Made by a program: the position numbers and the translations under genes
Part shown: positions 4,685 through 6,394 of the stretch, one piece after another
Position numbering within the stretch: position 1 is the stretch's first letter
Layout: every line of letters begins with the position of its first letter
Assembly (NCBI GenBank): GCA_015485945.1
Contig: WFSM01000105.1
Location: forward strand, 1-6,394
DNA length: 6,394 nucleotides
Reading direction: 5' to 3'
From: Candidatus Bipolaricaulota bacterium
GTDB lineage: Bacteria; Bipolaricaulota; Bipolaricaulia; UBA7950; UBA9294
Notes under the pieces: generated by a model
What the model was told of the DNA's origin: nothing
The model's database searches: none
The model's input: only the letters and a program-made list of their open reading frames with translations

Positions 4685-6394
4685 TTATTCATGTCTAGTA
4701 TAAGTACCGGTTATTGTATCCGTGACTTTATCAGGGGAAATGCGGGATTGCCCTAATATCGTCAGTCTAGTGAACGGGGGAAGAATTGACAATTGGATAG
4801 CTACTTCGACTGCATCACTGATACAACAATCCACTGCGTAGTTTTCACTTTCCCGCCAACCTGGTAAAGTATTCTTCTCGATGACGCCCTGATCTGCTAC
4901 AAACTTATATCCAATGTTCTTCCACTCAGGAGAAGAAAGATATAGTTCGTACCGTGAAATCGTGCCGGTACTATCAGGTTCTTCTCCGCGGAACTCAAGG
5001 CGGATGTAAAGAGTTTGACCATCATCCCAGGCATAGAGGGCTGTAATATCACGATTTGGATCTTTGGCTTTGCTTTGAGAGCGTGTCGAAATAAGCTTTT
5101 CAGAGGTCCAAGATATAGAGGGATAGCTTGAGCACGAGCAATGTATTCCAGGACCAGAAACTCCACCGCCCATCTTTTCTTGGAGTGTTCCACGACATGG
5201 CAGCTCAGGGCATGGCTGTGACTTTGGTGGGAATAAAATGGGGGTTGGGGAAGTAATCATGACTGGTTGTACTGTATCAAGCAGTAGTATACGTAAAGGC
5301 CATTGTTTGCCAAAATTATTCCTATCAAAGATAATCTTAATTTTTGCTTCTCCTTGTGCGTTTGTAGCCCCTTTTTGCACCACGTTTCCATCAGGACCAA
5401 TGAGCTCAAAGGCTGCTTGTGAAAGAGGTTTGCCACTTGCATCACGGACTACTATAGGGAAATAACGGGTTATTGTAGAATTGTTTCGCCAAGGGCCCCA
5501 AAAGTCACTTACCTTAGGGTTAAGCACACAAAAGTCCCCACTTAATATAAGAGAGGCCCCGTCAGGAGCATAAATGGTACCCAAGGCACAGTTTTTAAGC
5601 GTTACAGTCCCATGATCCCACCATGGTTGCCATTCCTGAATACAGCAGTTTTCCAAATAATATTGGTCACTAGAAGAATCAAACTCGTCCCTAAACCGCA
5701 CTATAACGGAATCGCTAATGTGATAACTTCCACCACGCAGCCGCAGATACCAACCTTCTGTTACCTTGGAATTCACAAACCTGAGGGAACAAGAAAGCCA
5801 ACCCTTGGTACTGCTTAAAGACCAGTCCGTAAACACCCCTGTCTTTAATCCTCCGAATGACACATGGAGGTTCTGCAAGCGCAAGACAACTTGGCTCACT
5901 GTACTGTCAGTTACAAGAACTTTCCCTGTATCGTAGCAGCCGAGCTGGAAAATCTCGCACTTCTGAAACTCAACGTCCGCATATTTGCTAACTGCAAAAT
6001 CGCAATATTCAATCTCGCAATCCTCAATATCTATCTCGTAAGGAATAAACCCGGCTTTTACCTGCTTCGGGCCTAAATAGAAATTAACATGGTTCCCAGG
6101 ACGCAAGCCTTGTACTTTAAGCTTACAATATCGAGCTACTCCTAAACCAATCTCATGAATGAAAGAGCTTCTTAATGTAGCTTGTGCAATGCCTCCCAGG
6201 GAATGGAACTGATACCCATCTTCCTCAGCTACAAAGCCACTTACTGTGCTACCTGTAAGCTCAACTTGCCCTGAATCAAGCAGAACGATTTCATGCTTTA
6301 TTTGAGAGGTAGTAGCAACTAATCGAGAGCGATCGTGTAGCCAAACTTGGATAATGTCAAAAGTTGCGTCAATAGTTGAGTTTTTTAACCAAAG
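4685..6394 (-). CDS. Large parallel beta-helix protein with Ig-like and CBM9/DOMON-like modules, partial
   Basis: The minus-strand frame is open from the right edge to tandem TAA TAA stops (first at 4685-4687), giving 569 residues. A TTG at 6104-6106 could be mistaken for the start, but coding sequence continues upstream with the same repeat style, so the real start and any signal peptide lie outside the window. Modules, numbered from the edge: 1 to about 308, a right-handed beta-helix with ten rungs of the form hydrophobic-x-N/D/G/S/K-S/C-x-V/I/L; about 309-376, an Ig-like or carboxypeptidase-regulatory-like domain (VVRDASGKPLSQAAF ... TNAQGEAKI); 377-446, a Pro/Cys-rich linker (CPELPC, CSCSS); 447-566, a beta domain with DITALYAWDDGQTLYIRLEF and VEVAIQLSIL, recalling CBM9/DOMON-like carbohydrate-binding modules. 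I infer an exported or surface glycan-related protein; no catalytic residues can be named. It is much AT-richer than the genes on the left. Confidence 0.85.
   Translation of the reverse strand, partial: LWLKNSTIDATFDIIQVWLHDRSRLVATTSQIKHEIVLLDSGQVELTGSTVSGFVAEEDGYQFHSLGGIAQATLRSSFIHEIGLGVARYCKLKVQGLRPGNHVNFYLGPKQVKAGFIPYEIDIEDCEIEYCDFAVSKYADVEFQKCEIFQLGCYDTGKVLVTDSTVSQVVLRLQNLHVSFGGLKTGVFTDWSLSSTKGWLSCSLRFVNSKVTEGWYLRLRGGSYHISDSVIVRFRDEFDSSSDQYYLENCCIQEWQPWWDHGTVTLKNCALGTIYAPDGASLILSGDFCVLNPKVSDFWGPWRNNSTITRYFPIVVRDASGKPLSQAAFELIGPDGNVVQKGATNAQGEAKIKIIFDRNNFGKQWPLRILLLDTVQPVMITSPTPILFPPKSQPCPELPCRGTLQEKMGGGVSGPGIHCSCSSYPSISWTSEKLISTRSQSKAKDPNRDITALYAWDDGQTLYIRLEFRGEEPDSTGTISRYELYLSSPEWKNIGYKFVADQGVIEKNTLPGWRESENYAVDCCISDAVEVAIQLSILPPFTRLTILGQSRISPDKVTDTITGTYTRHE
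4697..5056 (-). other. C-terminal CBM9/DOMON-like beta domain
   Basis: Residues about 447-566 of the visible protein. The opening DITALYAWDDGQTLYIRLEF has the D-I-x-x-x-Y-x-x-x-D-D-G-x-x-L-Y-I layout, and the later DAVEVAIQLSIL matches the V-E-x-A-I-P-L-S-x-L strand typical of family 9 carbohydrate-binding-like modules. Here Gln replaces the usual Pro. Ligand binding is inference only. Confidence 0.45.
5267..5470 (-). other. Ig-like / carboxypeptidase-regulatory-like module in the beta-helix protein
   Basis: Residues about 309-376 of the visible protein read FPIVVRDASGKPLSQAAFEL, then GPDGNVVQKGATNAQGEAKI. The order V-x-V-x-D-x-x-G-x-P-L, then D-G-x-V, then G-x-T-N-x-x-G-x-A is the usual signature of Big/CarboxypepD_reg-like beta-sandwiches, which act as spacers or adhesion units in exported proteins. 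The exact family is not decided by eye. Confidence 0.55.
5560..6394 (-). repeat. Degenerate beta-helix rung repeats
   Basis: Ten short copies of one pattern occur in the visible protein: LKNSTI (3), LTGSTV (46), LRSSFI (74), IEDCEI (123), FQKCEI (143), VTDSTV (161), FVNSKV (206), ISDSVI (226), LENCCI (247) and LKNCAL (266); numbers are residues from the window edge. Where consecutive copies are clear the spacing is 18-21 residues, the length of one turn of a right-handed parallel beta-helix. The Asn/Ser/Cys positions would stack as a ladder at a turn. The repeat is at protein level only; I see no nucleotide repeats. Confidence 0.7.

Noticed and set aside
6104..6106. TTG as the start codon of the minus-strand gene
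   Set aside because: The frame continues open to the window edge with 96 more residues, including three rung motifs of the same repeat (LKNSTI, LTGSTV, LRSSFI). The true start is outside the window.

Overview
The window is bacterial, probably from a moderately GC-rich genome. The leucyl-tRNA synthetase has the bacterial arrangement, with the editing domain after the first zinc module. The tRNA gene lacks an encoded CCA. The protein genes on the left overlap, as in a bacterial operon. I cannot name the phylum from the sequence alone.

Left part (1-4633, all + strand). A gene of unknown function enters from the left edge and ends at 212 with a very basic tail. It overlaps by 47 nt an alpha-D-phosphohexomutase gene (166-1647) that keeps all four active-site loops. 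The mutase overlaps by 7 nt the start of leuS (1641-4523), so the three genes probably form one translationally coupled operon. The LeuRS is 960 residues by the start chosen here, about 100 longer than E. coli LeuRS. Nearly all of the excess is one block, residues about 362-488, inserted after the editing-site motif in the CP1 domain. Its KMSKS loop reads SMSKS and it carries an extra Cys/His cluster in the leucine-specific region. A good sigma70-type promoter candidate lies over the leuS stop codon, and tRNA-Ala(GGC), with the G3:U70 identity pair, starts 37 nt after leuS.

Right part (4634-6394). Base composition drops sharply just after the tRNA: hand-counted 60-base samples run about 55-68% GC to the left and 33-47% to the right. 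The only gene here is a long, convergent, minus-strand reading frame that is open to the right edge, so its start is outside the window. It encodes at least 569 residues: a parallel beta-helix with rungs of about 20 residues, an Ig-like/carboxypeptidase-regulatory-like module, a Cys/Pro-rich linker, and a C-terminal beta domain resembling CBM9/DOMON-like modules. This looks like an exported or surface protein. The composition break at the 3' end of a tRNA gene is suggestive of an acquired segment, but no second attachment repeat or integrase is in view.

How the genes work together: the left operon is housekeeping (sugar-phosphate interconversion, leucine charging), with the tRNA gene alongside. 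The right-hand gene is unrelated accessory content. The two observations most worth following are the LeuRS editing-domain insertion and the modular beta-helix protein next to the tRNA.
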